Assembly: GCA_020650975.1 (NCBI GenBank)
Contig: JAIPMN010001327.1
Span: 7,094-30,827, forward strand
Direction of reading: 5' to 3'
Source: Apostichopus californicus
Taxonomy: Eukaryota; Echinodermata; Holothuroidea; Aspidochirotida; Stichopodidae
Length of the DNA: 23,734 bases
The notes beneath the pieces were generated by a model that was not told the DNA's origin, did not search any database, and saw nothing but the letters and a program-made list of their open reading frames with translations. The position numbers and the translations under genes were made by a program. Shown piece after piece: positions 9,954-21,985 of the stretch. Position 1 is the first letter of the stretch. Every line of letters starts with the position of its first letter.

Positions 9954-11166
9954 GTCCTTGTTTTCATACTGTAATTGATGCTTCATACTACAATTCTTTC
10001 GGTACAGTAGAATCAGCTGCATTTCCTGTTTGAATAATAATGCTGCATACCTATAAGGATGTGTACATGGATACCTTTAATTCCTGTATCCTTTTCCCAC
10101 CTTCCAATAATTGTGGAGGCTATTTGTATTTTTATCTCACTTTCCCCTCACACAGTTACTAACCTTTCATTTACAAAATCCCATTAGCTAAGTTACCAAT
10201 GCAACAGTTATATTAATGATCTGTTAGCTGTGACACTTCAAATTCACACAATGGACACACAGTGGACAACCCAAAATAGGTTATAAAAGGCATTAATGCT
10301 CTGAGGACAAAGACTATTACATAATCCATTGTTAGCCTAGGTTAGCCATTCAAAAGCTTTTTTCCCAGGGATGACTATCGCTGAGGACAGCTGTGTTGTT
10401 TGAAGGACTGACTGTGTAATGGACCTGCTTTATATTACTAAGCATTACTACAATGTTCACAAAAGGAAAGCAAAATCATTAAATCTCTGAATCATTGTCA
10501 AAAATCTGAAGACTTTGCTAGTGGGATTTGAGAGATCATTGTTTATGTGTGTGTGTGTTCGTGTATGTATGACTTTGTGTGCAAGGGTACATCAGAGTTT
10601 GTATGTATAGCAGAAGGGTAACAGAGGAATGAAATAAATTGCTACTTAACTGCCTCTCCTCAACATTGCAACATTTTAACAGTTTGTCCCCAGTCCACCC
10701 ATTTCTGTGTCGACATGCTATCCTACTATTCTCTCAATGTACCATTAGTAAACTGTCCCACTTGTTTATAGCTTGTATTAATGTTTGTGATATTCCAGTT
10801 TTTTGTTACGATAATCTCACACTGAAACAATTTGTTTATCCAGAAGGTGTTGTATAAAATAATCTGTTTATCTGCTGTGAAAGTGGTGTTATATACCTGA
10901 ACTAACATATTCACAACATATTTAAATGCCTGTTACTGCTACTACATTATAACACAATACATGTGACAATATATGAACACTTTCCTCTTTGGGTGGAGGG
11001 GGGGGGGAGGTCTTTAAATAGGTCATCAGGTACAAGCTAACTAGTCTCCACAATCTCTTCACCAATCTCACCACACCATAATTTGAATACTACATTGTAC
11101 ATATGTCTGTGTGGCAGTACTACACAGTATATATTTCACATAGTATGTCCACAATCCCAGTGAATC
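9954..11166. other. Stretch without a recognisable gene
   Basis: Contains a short GT-rich microsatellite at 10543-10570 and a G run near 10997-11009. Two opposing short frames near 10639-10914 look random. No exon, RNA gene or transposon end was recognised. Confidence 0.5.
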
Positions 11167-11232
11167 TATCCATCTAATTATATGCTAAACAGACCAATTT
11201 ATCCATCTAATTATATGCTAAGCAGACCATCA
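11167..11232. repeat. 33-bp direct duplication
   Basis: The sequence tatccatctaattatatgct and its continuation to cagacca occurs at 11167 and again at 11200, with a single a/g difference near the end. It is a simple recent two-copy tandem duplication. Confidence 0.85.
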
Positions 11233-12091
11233 ATTCATATAGGACTTTGCTCTCACACCTCTAGGCACCCACACATGTCATCATGAGGGTTTATCTGTCT
11301 GAAATGATACCTCTTGTAACAATTAGTTTGAAAGTACACCAATGCTGCTACGAGTGGGCTAGGATCTCAATGCTCTTGAAATCTCAAGCATAGTGCCTCA
11401 GTTTTGTGCCACCGCAATCGCTAAGCGACCAGATTTTACGTGAAGCATCAAAGTTACAGTCATTAAACCATAAAACTAGAAGGCAGGGAGAAAGGTTGTC
11501 GCCGTGCCATTCATCAGAGTGGAGTGCATCGTGTCGACTGTCTAGCGGAGTTACAGTCTATTGACACTCAACGGTACACACTTTTATACAACAACCAGTC
11601 AAATTCCTGCTCAGTTTTAAAAGTAGATCCAGAAAAGGACCTAGGTAGAACAGACAGATGAATAGAAGAGATTACATTAGGTGCATATTTGTAGCTTCAA
11701 TCAAACAGTAGGGTGCAGAGGCACTCAGCTACTAGTCCAAATTTGCAGTAAATGATTCTACGCAGATAATTTGCAAAGAAAAAGTGGCAGTACAAACGAG
11801 TTGCATGCGATTCTTACGGTTTTGTTTTACTCTTATTGAAACTACACACACGCAAGGGCACAAATGACCCTGACATGTACCTAACATATTAAATGTGAGT
11901 GTATATACCATGTATGCTAGTACATTATGTGTCTCCGAGATCTTAAAGGGTGAAGGATAATAATAGATAGGAAAATAGAGCTTCTTGTTCCACTTCTATA
12001 CTTCACGAAAATTACCAATAAACAAAGTTACACAAATTAACCATAGTTTAAAATTTGTGAAGAGACAGGAAGGCAGATAGGTAAGACCTGT
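11233..12091. other. No gene seen; includes a CpG-richer pocket
   Basis: Between about 11410 and 11575 there are roughly ten CpG dinucleotides, clearly denser than in the surrounding AT-rich sequence. No coding frame or transfer-RNA fold could be supported there. The remainder is ordinary AT-rich sequence. Confidence 0.4.
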
Positions 12092-12120
12092 GAGGAGACA
12101 AGTAAGCTAGGAGCAAAATA
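12092..12120 (+). repeat. Dispersed ACAGGTAAG repeat, short fragment
   Basis: The sequence gaggagacaagtaagctagg followed by agcaaaata matches the 3' end of the dispersed family (gacaggtaagcgaggagcaa). A second related piece, cagataggtaagacctg, lies just before it at 12074-12090. It abuts the 19-20-bp tandem array that starts at 12120, which may have grown from the end of this copy. Confidence 0.5.
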
Positions 12121-12295
12121 CCTTTTTACATAGTAAAATACCTTTTTACACAGTAAAGTACCTTTTTACACAGTAAAGTAACTTTTACATAGTAAAGTAC
12201 CTTTTACATAGTGAAGTACCTTTTGACATAGTATAGTACCTTTTACATAGTAAAGTACCTTTTTACATAGTAAAGTACCTTTTTACATAGTAAAG
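12120..12295. repeat. Tandem array of nine 19-20-bp units
   Basis: Units of the form acctttttacatagtaaagt begin at about 12120, 12140, 12160, 12180, 12199, 12218, 12238, 12257 and 12277. Differences are few (cacag for catag in two units, one fewer T in the 19-bp units). The array lies directly behind a fragment of the dispersed repeat. Confidence 0.93.
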
Positions 12296-13927
12296 ATTAT
12301 GTGACACTTCTGGGTATTTTTTTGGGGGGGGGATGGCAAATGACACCTGAAATCATCCAATAGCATTAATTATACACACGACTCATTCAGTATTATTACT
12401 TAATATTGATTTTAGAAAACGTTGCCATCCAAAATATTATGATCAGTATAAAATTCTATTCAACATAATTTCCCGCTGCAAATGGATTCGGGTAGGTGCA
12501 GGTCTACGCAACATCTGAAATTTCACAATGCAATGTCCTTTCTTTGCCCAATTTAGAAAAGGTGTACTTGATATTAAAGCAGCAAAAAAAAAATGATCCC
12601 ACTCATCTAAACATGATATATTAATGAGTTCCCTAAGTTTTCTGTGTGGCAAGATCAGACATAATCAAGATCAAATCACAATTACAATACTATGTAGATT
12701 TTATTGATTACATTTGTTTTATTTTATAGTGTTTAGGAGGTGGGGGGGGGGTGCATAAGAAGCAGAACGGGAAAAGGAAAGAAATAAGTCAGGAAGGTGG
12801 GAGACAAGAAAAAGTAGGGAGAATGGACTTTGAAGAAGAAGTAGATGGAAGGGATGGAATGCAGGTACTGAAAAGAACATTTAATCAACATTTTAAGAGA
12901 AAGGGAAAGGGAAGGCAAGCATAAGATTATCAACAGAAAGAACTTTTTTCTTTTCTCTGTCTTTTTTTGCAAATGAGTAATATTTTTTTACTTATTTCAA
13001 GCATCACTTCTCAATTGACTTTAAAAAATATATGAACAGACAATTTTTGTACAATTATGATGCTGATATAAGTGCATAAAGCAATTAAGTTTCTTTCGGG
13101 ATTTATATGCGTGGTAGAAACATTATAGCTATGGAGCTGTCGTAGCAATTAAAATTAGGAAGTTGAGCTGACAAAAAACAAAAAAACGCTTGATTTTCTA
13201 CAATAATTAATCATCCATATTTTTTTTTTTTTTTTGCTCTTTCACTATTTCAGATTGTGTCTGTGTTTGTAACTTTGCACCCTAAGTTTACACAGACGTT
13301 GATTACTAGTATCTAGATAAAAAAAAAACTCTAACAAAAGTAAGCTTGCTTTTATCGATATTAAAAGTATTCTGAGTATTAGATGCATGAATCCTCACAC
13401 TTATTCATCTGTAAAGGGAGTCAGGGACCAATTTAATTCACATTAATTTTGCATGATCTACAGTAGTACTGTACAGCTGAAACTGAACCTGTAGAGCTCA
13501 GCAGATGACAAATGTACCGATTCAACAGGAACTTACCATAGAGATTCGTACATGAAACTTCTGCAATCAATAAAAAACTAACAAGGATCTATGCTTCATT
13601 TGACACATGGTGGATGAAACTACATACTGTACTTGTGCATTATAATACTGTGACAATGACTAGTGAAGTAACAACTCTGATTGAACACAATTACAGTATG
13701 CAACATCAAATTTCCTTCATATATATTTATTTCAATTCAACGTACACTTAACAGCAGAACCAAACGGATCATAATAAAGAAAAAGAAAAAAAAAGAAAAG
13801 GGGGAAATATGTTTGGTTAAAGTGTTACTACTGTTATATATCTAGGTGAGATTACTCACAAAATAAAACTAGTTCATCTGTGCTAAGAATCCTGAATGTC
13901 ACCGGGTTTGGATGCTTCTGAGCGACA
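12296..13927. other. Stretch without a recognisable gene
   Basis: Contains G runs near 12323-12332 and 12740-12750, a purine-rich strand at about 12755-12915, and a poly-T run at about 13220-13236. The open frames are low-complexity products of these tracts. Nothing recognisable as an exon or element was found. Confidence 0.45.
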
Positions 13928-14085
13928 AGCTTACCTGTCTCCTCACAACCTCTTTGGGTGGTAAAATGAGGGTAGCTGAGGGTGTACATTGTGATACTGT
14001 TACCAGGTCACTCTTGGCACAGTAGGACAAGAGTTCTGATGTTGTGGGGGAACAGGTAAGTGAGAAAGCAAAGTAACCTATGAGC
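13928..14085 (+). repeat. Dispersed repeat copy with terminal inverted repeats
   Basis: The left end reads cttacctgtctcctcacaac (13930-13949). The right end, about 14042-14062, is nearly its reverse complement, gttgtgggggaacaggtaag (17 of 20 positions pair). The inner part contains gttaccaggtcactcttggc and cacagtaggacaagagttct, which align with the copy at 14301-14415. Inverted ends and short length (about 130 bp) suggest a MITE-like non-autonomous DNA element. I could not identify a target-site duplication. Random-looking open frames overlap it and are not genes. Confidence 0.6.
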
Positions 14086-14300
14086 AGTGCATCGGTTGAG
14101 AATATAGGGCTGACTTGAGAAAGCCTTACAAAAAAGTGCTGTCTTGATATCATTGGTCTGTGGTAAAGTTGGTAATCTACTTCAGTATCCAATGGATGGA
14201 AAAACTAAGATCCTAGGTCACAGTTCAGTACGAATTACGTTAAAGAAATATCCAGACAAAAAACGCACTTTGGATGGTAGAATGAGAAGAGCATTGACCG

Positions 14301-14415
14301 GAAGGGCTGGTCATAGAGGGCGCACAGTGTTAAAAAGTTACCAGTTCACTCTAGGCGCGGTAGAACGAGAGTGCTAAGGTTGTGGGGACACAGGTAAGCG
14401 AGGAGCAAAGTAAAT
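14301..14415 (+). repeat. Dispersed ACAGGTAAG repeat, copy with intact 3' half
   Basis: In order it reads gtcatagagggcgcacagtg, aagttaccagttcactctag, gcgcggtagaacgagagtgc and ggttgtggggacacaggtaa, then gcgaggagcaaagtaa. It lies about 320 bp downstream of the previous copy in the same direction. An upstream piece (tttggatggtagaatgag, near 14270) also matches the first copy (tttgggtggtaaaatgag, near 13952). It has more CpGs than its surroundings, as expected of a relatively young insertion. Confidence 0.65.
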
Positions 14416-17400
14416 TTGATATGAATGGCCTATGCAGTTTTTCATGAATGGCAGCTTAAATTGCCTAGATTGAAACAGTATTAAATCAGAAACTTTACAG
14501 GTATGTGCCAAATGACAATACACGCATAGGCCTTGAGGTTGTTGAAATCTTCATGCTAAGTATGTCACATTCTCAGGTAATTTACCTAGTTTAGGTGATT
14601 TTTGGGGGCTCTTTTTATTGGGGGGGGGAGGAGGAAAGGGGGAGGCATAGCTGTTAGATAACTTTATCCCTACGTGGCACTATAGCGATATTGTACCTTG
14701 TTTTCAGGATAGTACCACTTTAAAAACAAATACAAAATTTTGGCACGATGACAAACACAGTACTCAACCTGTTTACCAGTGCATGGGTAAAAAAGAAGAA
14801 CCCTTAACCAAAACTTTGTGGAATATCCTTTCATATCTAACCAGCCAACCAATCAAAATATGCTATTGTTATTTGTTAAAAGTATAAACAGTAGAGATGG
14901 CAGTCAAGACTGGCAATACAGTGATATTACTTACAACACTATTAAGTATGGTAACTGCACACTGCATATATTCAAGTATACTGTATGTAATATGTATACT
15001 ACACAATGTGTTTAAGATGTATGTAAGCTGTATTTACTGTTGCTTTAAGCAGTTGCGGTTTTCTTTCCTCCACTTTCACTACCAATTCCAACCATTTCAA
15101 TCACTTCATTATAAATGCAATAAAGATGTGAAATTAAAGACTGGTCATTAATAGAAAACAAAAACAAAATATTGATATACATAAGAAACCAGAACAGACA
15201 GAAAGAAAAAGAAAATTACTAAAATTTGGAAGTCCCTTCAAAATAAAAAAGCAACTGAACTTCTTTGACACTAGACGATGTGGGAGGATGCCTTAGTTTA
15301 ATCCTTTGCAATCTTAGTATATTGTAATTCTACGAACTGACAAGCAAAGGCTAAGAGCTCCTTTTAACTGACTGTGAAAGCTTTCAAACAAGGCCAGCGA
15401 AAGGATACTGTATGCCGACCCAAGGCAAAACAAAAAATTTTCCTGTTGGCCCCTACTTTTCTTTTCTGGCATCTTTTTTGTTTGCTGAATTTTAAGCAAC
15501 AGTTCTCGATAAAAAAAAAAAGTCCTGTTAAATTCATCCCCTTTGTCTTGCCACTTGGCACGTATCATTGCTTCTTGAGAATTAGCAACAGTTTATGTTT
15601 CCACTAACACTAGCTAAACATGGAAGAGATGAATGTAAAGAAAATAACATTAAATGGAGCAAATAAAGCATCTTTCTAGAATTTCTGCACCTAAACGAAA
15701 ACTAATAACATACTTCGTAAGAAAAGGTTCCATTTCAATTTCAGTTCTGAAAATTCTGTCACACGACAATTTTGTTGATATCGCATTTATTGCACACAAA
15801 CTTGAGTAAATTAGAAAATGTTGAGTAAATTAGCAAGAATAACATATTTTTTTAGTTATTTACGTCTTATTTGGAATGAATTTCTACAATTCAAGCTAAT
15901 AAACTACATTGTTATGCAGTTTTACTATCAACAGAGCACCCAAGATTTATCATAATCAAAACAAAATGATGCTTTAAGAAAGTAAAAATCAGTTCTTGAT
16001 GAAAATGCATTTTTCCTTCCTTTCCAAATTATGGAACACTTACAAGTGCAACTTTAAGATATAAAGAAAAAGTGATACTTATAAATATGCACATAGTGAA
16101 ATTACGTGAATCCAGTTACAAATTATGAATTCATTTTAACCAGCAAAATAATTTTCAGTTATTCGAACTTTTCCTTAAAAAAAAAGAAATCCTTTAACAC
16201 CTGTGTGCCATACGTACATGCAATTCCTCTGTCCAACAGTTTTAACACCAAAATGTGACGTCAGCATGGTATAGTGTTGTTATTGATTTTTTCATTTCCA
16301 CAAACAACGGAAAGATGGAAAGGTCACGCTATTCAGGAATCTTACATCACTCGGGGATACAGAAGCTGCAAAACTACAGTAAATAATGGCTATATATGTA
16401 ATTGAGACTGTAGTCACTAGTCAGGCATGTGCAAAACATCTTTAAAGCTTAAAGGTTTCCTATCTGCTATTAAAAAAGCTGCTTCTTTTGTCATTTCATT
16501 ACCCATTTTTTTAATAATTTTTTTTATCAAAACTACAGAGAGTATTAATAATTCAAAATCCGATTCCACTTTCATCAAACACAATCAGAAGACATAAAAG
16601 ACATGAAAAACATGAAAAACTCTGTAAGATTTTTTCTTCTTCACTATTTACATAAATCTTTATTAGTGCATAATTAATGAATTGAAACACTTCCGAAAAT
16701 TTGTTTTTGTTAAAATAGGAAAGGTATGATGAGAAACTGAATGTACTGTATGTTACTGAGAATATTTACATGTATGTGACATGAATCTACACACATGATA
16801 CAATACTAACGTAATATGCCTTCACATTAACTATGTGTAGGGTAGACATCAATGTATGGAGCCATTGTACACTATGTGATTTCAGAGACTTTCATATCTT
16901 CTTGCTTGTTATTACTGGTACTCAAACATCCTAAAGAAATTCTAGGACAATGTCGAAAGCGTACTTCATGAACAATGTCACTGACCAACTAATTTAAACA
17001 GTAGATGTTAGTTTTATTTAATTGTACATGGTGGTGTACGTGCATGGAGCAATGGACAAAGGGTACACTCAGCTACTGTACAATATACACTTCAGTGCAA
17101 TGTGTATATATGTGAACAGCACATGAACTTTAATAGGGGTCACTGCCTCTTGCACACCAAAGGCTTCATAGTGAGCAGCTGTTTATTTTCACTTTCTGTT
17201 TTAATTGTTAATTTATTCACATCCACAGACAGACAGAACACAATATTTTCTGGTTTAATTCAAGTACAGCACTATGCCCTTTGGGATTTTCTCATTGTAC
17301 TGATGATGATAATGAAAATTATGGTTATGGGTAGAAATTACAGCTAAAATTCCAGGCTTGTTAGTCTAAAGATCATCTGAAGTCAGCTAATAGTGTGTTA

Positions 17401-18833
17401 ATATTGTACACTGTACAGTATAAAACAATGTTGACCACACAACAGTGTGCATAAGCATAGTGACAAATCTCAATCAATACTGTAGCTCAACCAATCTTAT
17501 GAAAAATCGAAATGGTTGCTATCCATATTTCAAGACTTTGTTTTATTCTTTCATTCTTTTAACAGGTCACAGTACTAGCAGAATAGCTTTTACTCCATTA
17601 TTTATTGAACAAGAACATTACTACTTTATGTGGAAGTACAATACATAACATCATGGATGCAGACAATGCTATCCACATGTAGATAACATACATACATACA
17701 TGTACCAATACATGTTCATACAAACTAACGGACCTGAACAGTGGAGCAAGACTTCCTCTATCTGGCTAAATCTGTATTCAGGCAATTAATCTGACACTAC
17801 CAAATGTAAACCAGAAGTATCGGATGGTCACCAATTTCACCAATTAATGAAACTGAAACACCTCCTAAACTAGAAACAATAGTATCCTTTTCCTCATTGA
17901 CAAATATAATAGTCTCATTTGACCCTTCGTTTTCTTAAATGTCTGTTAGAAACAGGCAGGATAACAGTGCAACTGTTGGCATGTACAGTCCAGATTTTCA
18001 AAACACTTTTGGGACACATTTTTGGAAACTCTCGGGAAGGCTATTCCATGTGAACAATTATTAATGAGCCCTGTTATGTTCTACAAGGTACTAAGTACTA
18101 GCAGAGACACAGCATTAATTGAGTGAAATAAAAATAATCATGATAATAATAATTGGAAATGCTACTCCATATGTACAAACAAGTACATACATGTACTGTA
18201 GGGATCAAATCCTTTCTGTGTTGAAGAAACTTTCATATAGGCCTACATTTTTGAAGACCTCACGAAATATGATTTGATTCATTAGATGGAATGAAAGTTT
18301 GAATGCACGTAAAATTTATTTGTAAAGTTGGTTTTAAATCTTACAAACATTCAATCTTGAAATAGTGGATTCAGTATTACTACCAAAATCTGAATGGTTT
18401 TGTAATTTATTCAGCGATGATACAAGTTACATGTCTCCAGTTTACTACAATATCAACTTTCCTCACCTCCCTTAGAACCTGTAGTAAAACTGGTCACATT
18501 TTGGCAAACTGTCCTGCAGAAAGTCCATTTTGTTAAAAAGAATGAAGACTGGTGAAAAGGTAACATTTGAAAATGAACAAACACGTGCAGGATAAAATGT
18601 CCGCGTATTTCGCACAACTGGTACATATACAACAAAACCTACATGTAAGGGGCGATCCTGTCTGAAAGAAACAATATACATGCAATCAAAAACATGAAAA
18701 ATTCAAGGATACTTTGTTGCTCTTTGTGGGTGAACTAGGTGTAGAAACTCCTTTCTGACTCAAAATAGCTCCACAAGAATGTTTGTGTATATACTTCAAA
18801 ATGGTAGATTGGGAAGGCGAAGGTCAGTGACCT
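14416..18833. other. Long AT-rich stretch, no gene seen
   Basis: Contains a G-rich tract at 14618-14645 and many small acatacatgtac-type motifs, for example 17684-17712. A 17-bp near-duplication gagtaaattagaaaatg/gagtaaattagcaagaat occurs near 15805-15838. Open frames at 15314-15607 and 18453-18681 show no recognisable domain. If SNRK continues, this is intron. Nothing else was identified. Confidence 0.4.
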
Positions 18834-18955
18834 TAGATAGGGCCATTGGGGGGGGGGGGGCACAGTGCAAGAATGTTACCAATTAATAAGCTAGGGTAAA
18901 TACGTGTGTGTAGGTAAAGGAGACAGGTAAGTGAGGAGTCAGTAAATTGTGAGTT
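18834..18955 (+). repeat. Dispersed ACAGGTAAG repeat, copy with 13-base G run
   Basis: It reads gatagGGCCATTGG, a long G run ending at 18860, cacagtgcaagaatgttacc, then about 50 bases later gagacaggtaagtgaggagt. Order and spacing match copy 1 at 2978-3093, some 15.8 kb away, including the G run in the same place and orientation. Confidence 0.68.
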
Positions 18956-19680
18956 GTGAAGTTTTTTATTCAGTGTTTTCAATTAATAAAGTTGCAGTTG
19001 AGTTAATTTTGTTGAAATTTTCATAGTTACTTTCCCTTACTAAAATTCCATCACAGTGGAGGGCATTAGCTTGAAAACTTGGCAAGTTAAATAATCTAAT
19101 ATCTAGTCACAAATTCAGTGTCCTAGCAGTAGGTCAGTGAAGTGCAGTATGAGGATAAAATGAGGATATAATCCCACAATGGAGCTAGAAAGTTCAGTTA
19201 GGCAAATGATATTTTTTTAACTTTCATTCTCATATGATTGTCTTTCCTCTCAAAAAAAAAAGAAGGTGTTTTCCATTTTTCTTCCAAACATCTCAAAAAC
19301 TTGACAAGTTCTTTAATCATAGAATTCTCTACCCACTCCATGCACAAAGCATTGATTTGCTTCTGCTTCAAGGCTGTAAGCATATCCCACTTTAGGCTTT
19401 GGAAAAAGCTCTTGAAAAAATAATCCACTCAATTATTCCATGATTAGCAATTCAACCTACATGTTCACTGCAATATCAGGATCAATCAATTTTCATGGTC
19501 GGATGGAAGATGTGTGTGTTTCTGCTAGCCATCACAAGACTGTTGAAACGTACAGTTTGTACTACAGTAGTAAGGTAGTGGTCTATAGATACATATCATG
19601 GGTGCAATACACATGATATAACGTGCATGTACTGTAATTTGTCCTTTGGCCCTTGCATACAGTATTTGACAGGGAGCTGA
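18956..19680. other. Stretch without a recognisable gene
   Basis: AT-rich, with opposing short frames at 19198-19428 that look random. No repeat or exon recognised. Confidence 0.45.
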
Positions 19681-20190
19681 TCTCTATACATGCATCACTC
19701 TGTGTAGTACTATAGCATCCTCATTGAAGCTTACATCCTTTTACCTGCCTGTATCAGACATTTTCATCCCTATATATACATCACTCTGTGTAGTACTAAA
19801 CTATAACATCCTCATTGAAGCTTACAGCATTGTCCCTGCATGTATCAGACATTTCATCACTTTATATGCATCACTGTGGGTACTAATAGCATCCTTATTG
19901 AAGCTTACAGCCTTTTACCTGCCTGTATCAGACATTTTCAGCTCTATATATGCATCACTGTGTGTAGTATTATAGCATTCTTATTGAAGCTTACAGCCTT
20001 TTACCTGCCTGTATCAGACATTTTCAGCTCTATATATGCATCACTGTGTGTAGTATTATAGCATTCTCATTGAAGCTTACAGCCTTTTACCTGCCTGTAT
20101 CAGACATTTTCAGCTCTATATATGCATCACTGTGTGTAGTATTATAGCATTCTCATTAAAGCTTACAGCATTCTACCTGACTATCAAATA
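19681..20190. repeat. Six-copy tandem array, period about 86 bp
   Basis: Units start at about 19681, 19768, 19860, 19942, 20028 and 20114, marked by ctctatatatgcatcactgt and tacctgcctgtatcagacat. The first three units are the most diverged (82-92 bp). The fourth to sixth are almost identical with an exact 86-bp period. Open frames that repeat a YLPVSDIF-like peptide are products of the array: 86 is not a multiple of three, so the peptide falls in shifting frames. Confidence 0.95.
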
Positions 20191-21699
20191 TCTTCAAGGC
20201 GATTGAGACAAATTTTCAAGTCGATTGCTTTGTTCAACATAGCATATATAGTATTAAAATTAGTACATTAATATCACATAATCTGAAAATTACATTGTTG
20301 ATGATCTGTTGTTGAACCACAGACTTATATCAAATATTCATATATGTGTAATACTATTATACTTGTGGATAACCCTCAACTTTAATAACTAAAGAGATAT
20401 TTAGAGTCGTCAACCATCAGGCTGCTCCCTAGTTACCAATGTTCTTTAGCCAAAATAGAGGAACCTTATGTCCCACAAACTTTATGCAATATTTTATGAT
20501 TCATTTGCATATCTTTGAGTTTTACTCATAATTGTTTCATTTCCTGGTGGTGCAATATTTGTGGACTACGAGAAAAACCTTCTTTTAATGGTCAACTTTG
20601 GTACTACTAGCATCTATTAAACACATAATGTAGCTTCAAAGTGTAAGAAGACCACTACAGAGTGAGTTCTGGTAATGCACTTCAACAATCCTAGAATATC
20701 AAATAATGGTCAGCCTGAAATTAACTCTGTTCACCCAAAGAAAACATCAGACTAGAGAAGACGAGTTGTTCAAAATATTTGGGATGAGCATATCTGGAAG
20801 GTTTATGGCAAAACAAAATTATCTGCCCACTTGGAACAGAAAGCTTTGCAATAACACCTTGTCCTTAAATTACAAACAAAGAAAAAACTAGATCTTGACA
20901 ATCAACGTTAAAAAGTATGGCACTTGTACAGCTAGAGTAAGAATATGGAACTCCAATACATTGCCCCAGTTATTTGTTATGATAAAAGGAGTTTCCCATG
21001 CACACGAGAACAGCAGATTAAATACATTACTACTTATAGGTTTGTGTGATCATCTAAACAGCAAGGCAGCATACCTCAGTCCAAGTCATGCTTTGGCAAC
21101 TGAAATCCCCAAAACTTACTGGTTTGGGTAAAAATCCAAAAACGATGGCCAGGATCGAAATATCGATGGAAAAACGTTGAAACAAATCTAGATAGAATCT
21201 ATATTTTGTGTAGTTTCCTTGAGAATGGTACTATGGTACCGTCTATTTATTATATTCATCATATTTCTTTATAAACCTGCGGTAGTTTGGCTGGCAATAT
21301 GATTTCGGCTCTTCACCTAGAGAGATATACTTGGGCTCACCTCATACACTGTACTAATACACAATCAAACAATGACTATATTAATATCCCATAACTAGTC
21401 TATATAAATATCCCATAACTGGTGAGTGCTCATGAAATTATGTAAAACAGATCAAGTTCAACGTTTTTCTTTGTGTTGAATGCTAAAATGTCAAGTAAGT
21501 ACTGTACAAAACACCAAACATGTCCTGGTAAACAGAAGCCCATTTGTACAAGCAAGTTTATTTGTTTAGAAGAAAGTGAGCTCAGTGCATGTTGTCACAC
21601 AATCCACACTCTCTGTGTCAAGGTAGATGGACTGAGGCAACAAGAGACGTAATGATAATAATATGCATTAATCAGACTGGAAGGAAGTTAATTTATTTC
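20191..21699. other. Stretch without a recognisable gene
   Basis: Two consecutive short plus-strand frames at 20706-20891 and 20895-21131 have no recognisable domain. A short direct repeat (tatcccataact) occurs twice near 21386-21420. No other structure seen. Confidence 0.4.
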
Positions 21700-21985
21700 A
21701 TGCTAAACAGCCCGCCGCCCATGCATGTGCGGAGAAAGAGCTGAATGGCAGGACTTAGCTCACACTTAACGTCTGCTGGCTGTCGAATAAACACAGTTCT
21801 AACTCATTCTACAGTAGGTCTGATTCATTGATTGCAAGAATAATTCAGATTGGAACACCTTAGAATGCTTCTGTATGAGAACCACATCTTACCCTTATCA
21901 GCCAGGGCTCGAACCCACAACCTCTCTCATGTTAGCTATCATTGTTTCTAATGTCACCTAGCTTAAGGCATTGAACCATATCACT
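21700..21985 (-). mobile_element. tRNA-derived SINE-like element
   Basis: On the minus strand there is a good RNA polymerase III B-box, GGTTCGAGCCC (plus 21904-21914). About 60 bases before it is a degenerate A-box region, TGGTTCAATGCCTTAAGC (about 21955-21975). The tail then runs through ggctgataagggtaagatgt and onward for perhaps 200 bases. A tRNA-like head followed by an unrelated body is the usual SINE layout. The tail end near 21700 is a guess, and no target duplication or A-tail was identified. It could also be a lone tRNA-like pseudogene. Confidence 0.5.

Noticed and set aside
13899-14377. Open frames of 97 and 77 codons on opposite strands
   Set aside because: Both lie across copies of the dispersed repeat. 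Their openness reflects the locally higher GC of the repeat.
18472-18681. Minus-strand frame with FILFNKMDFLQDSL, reminiscent of the G-alpha NKxD region
   Set aside because: Only the NKMD tetrapeptide and hydrophobic neighbours agree, with the preceding residues out of register. No flanking G-alpha sequence is present.
19724-20061. Overlapping frames repeating YLPVSDIF-like peptides
   Set aside because: They are translations of the 86-bp tandem array. The period is not a multiple of three, and the peptide appears in shifting frames.
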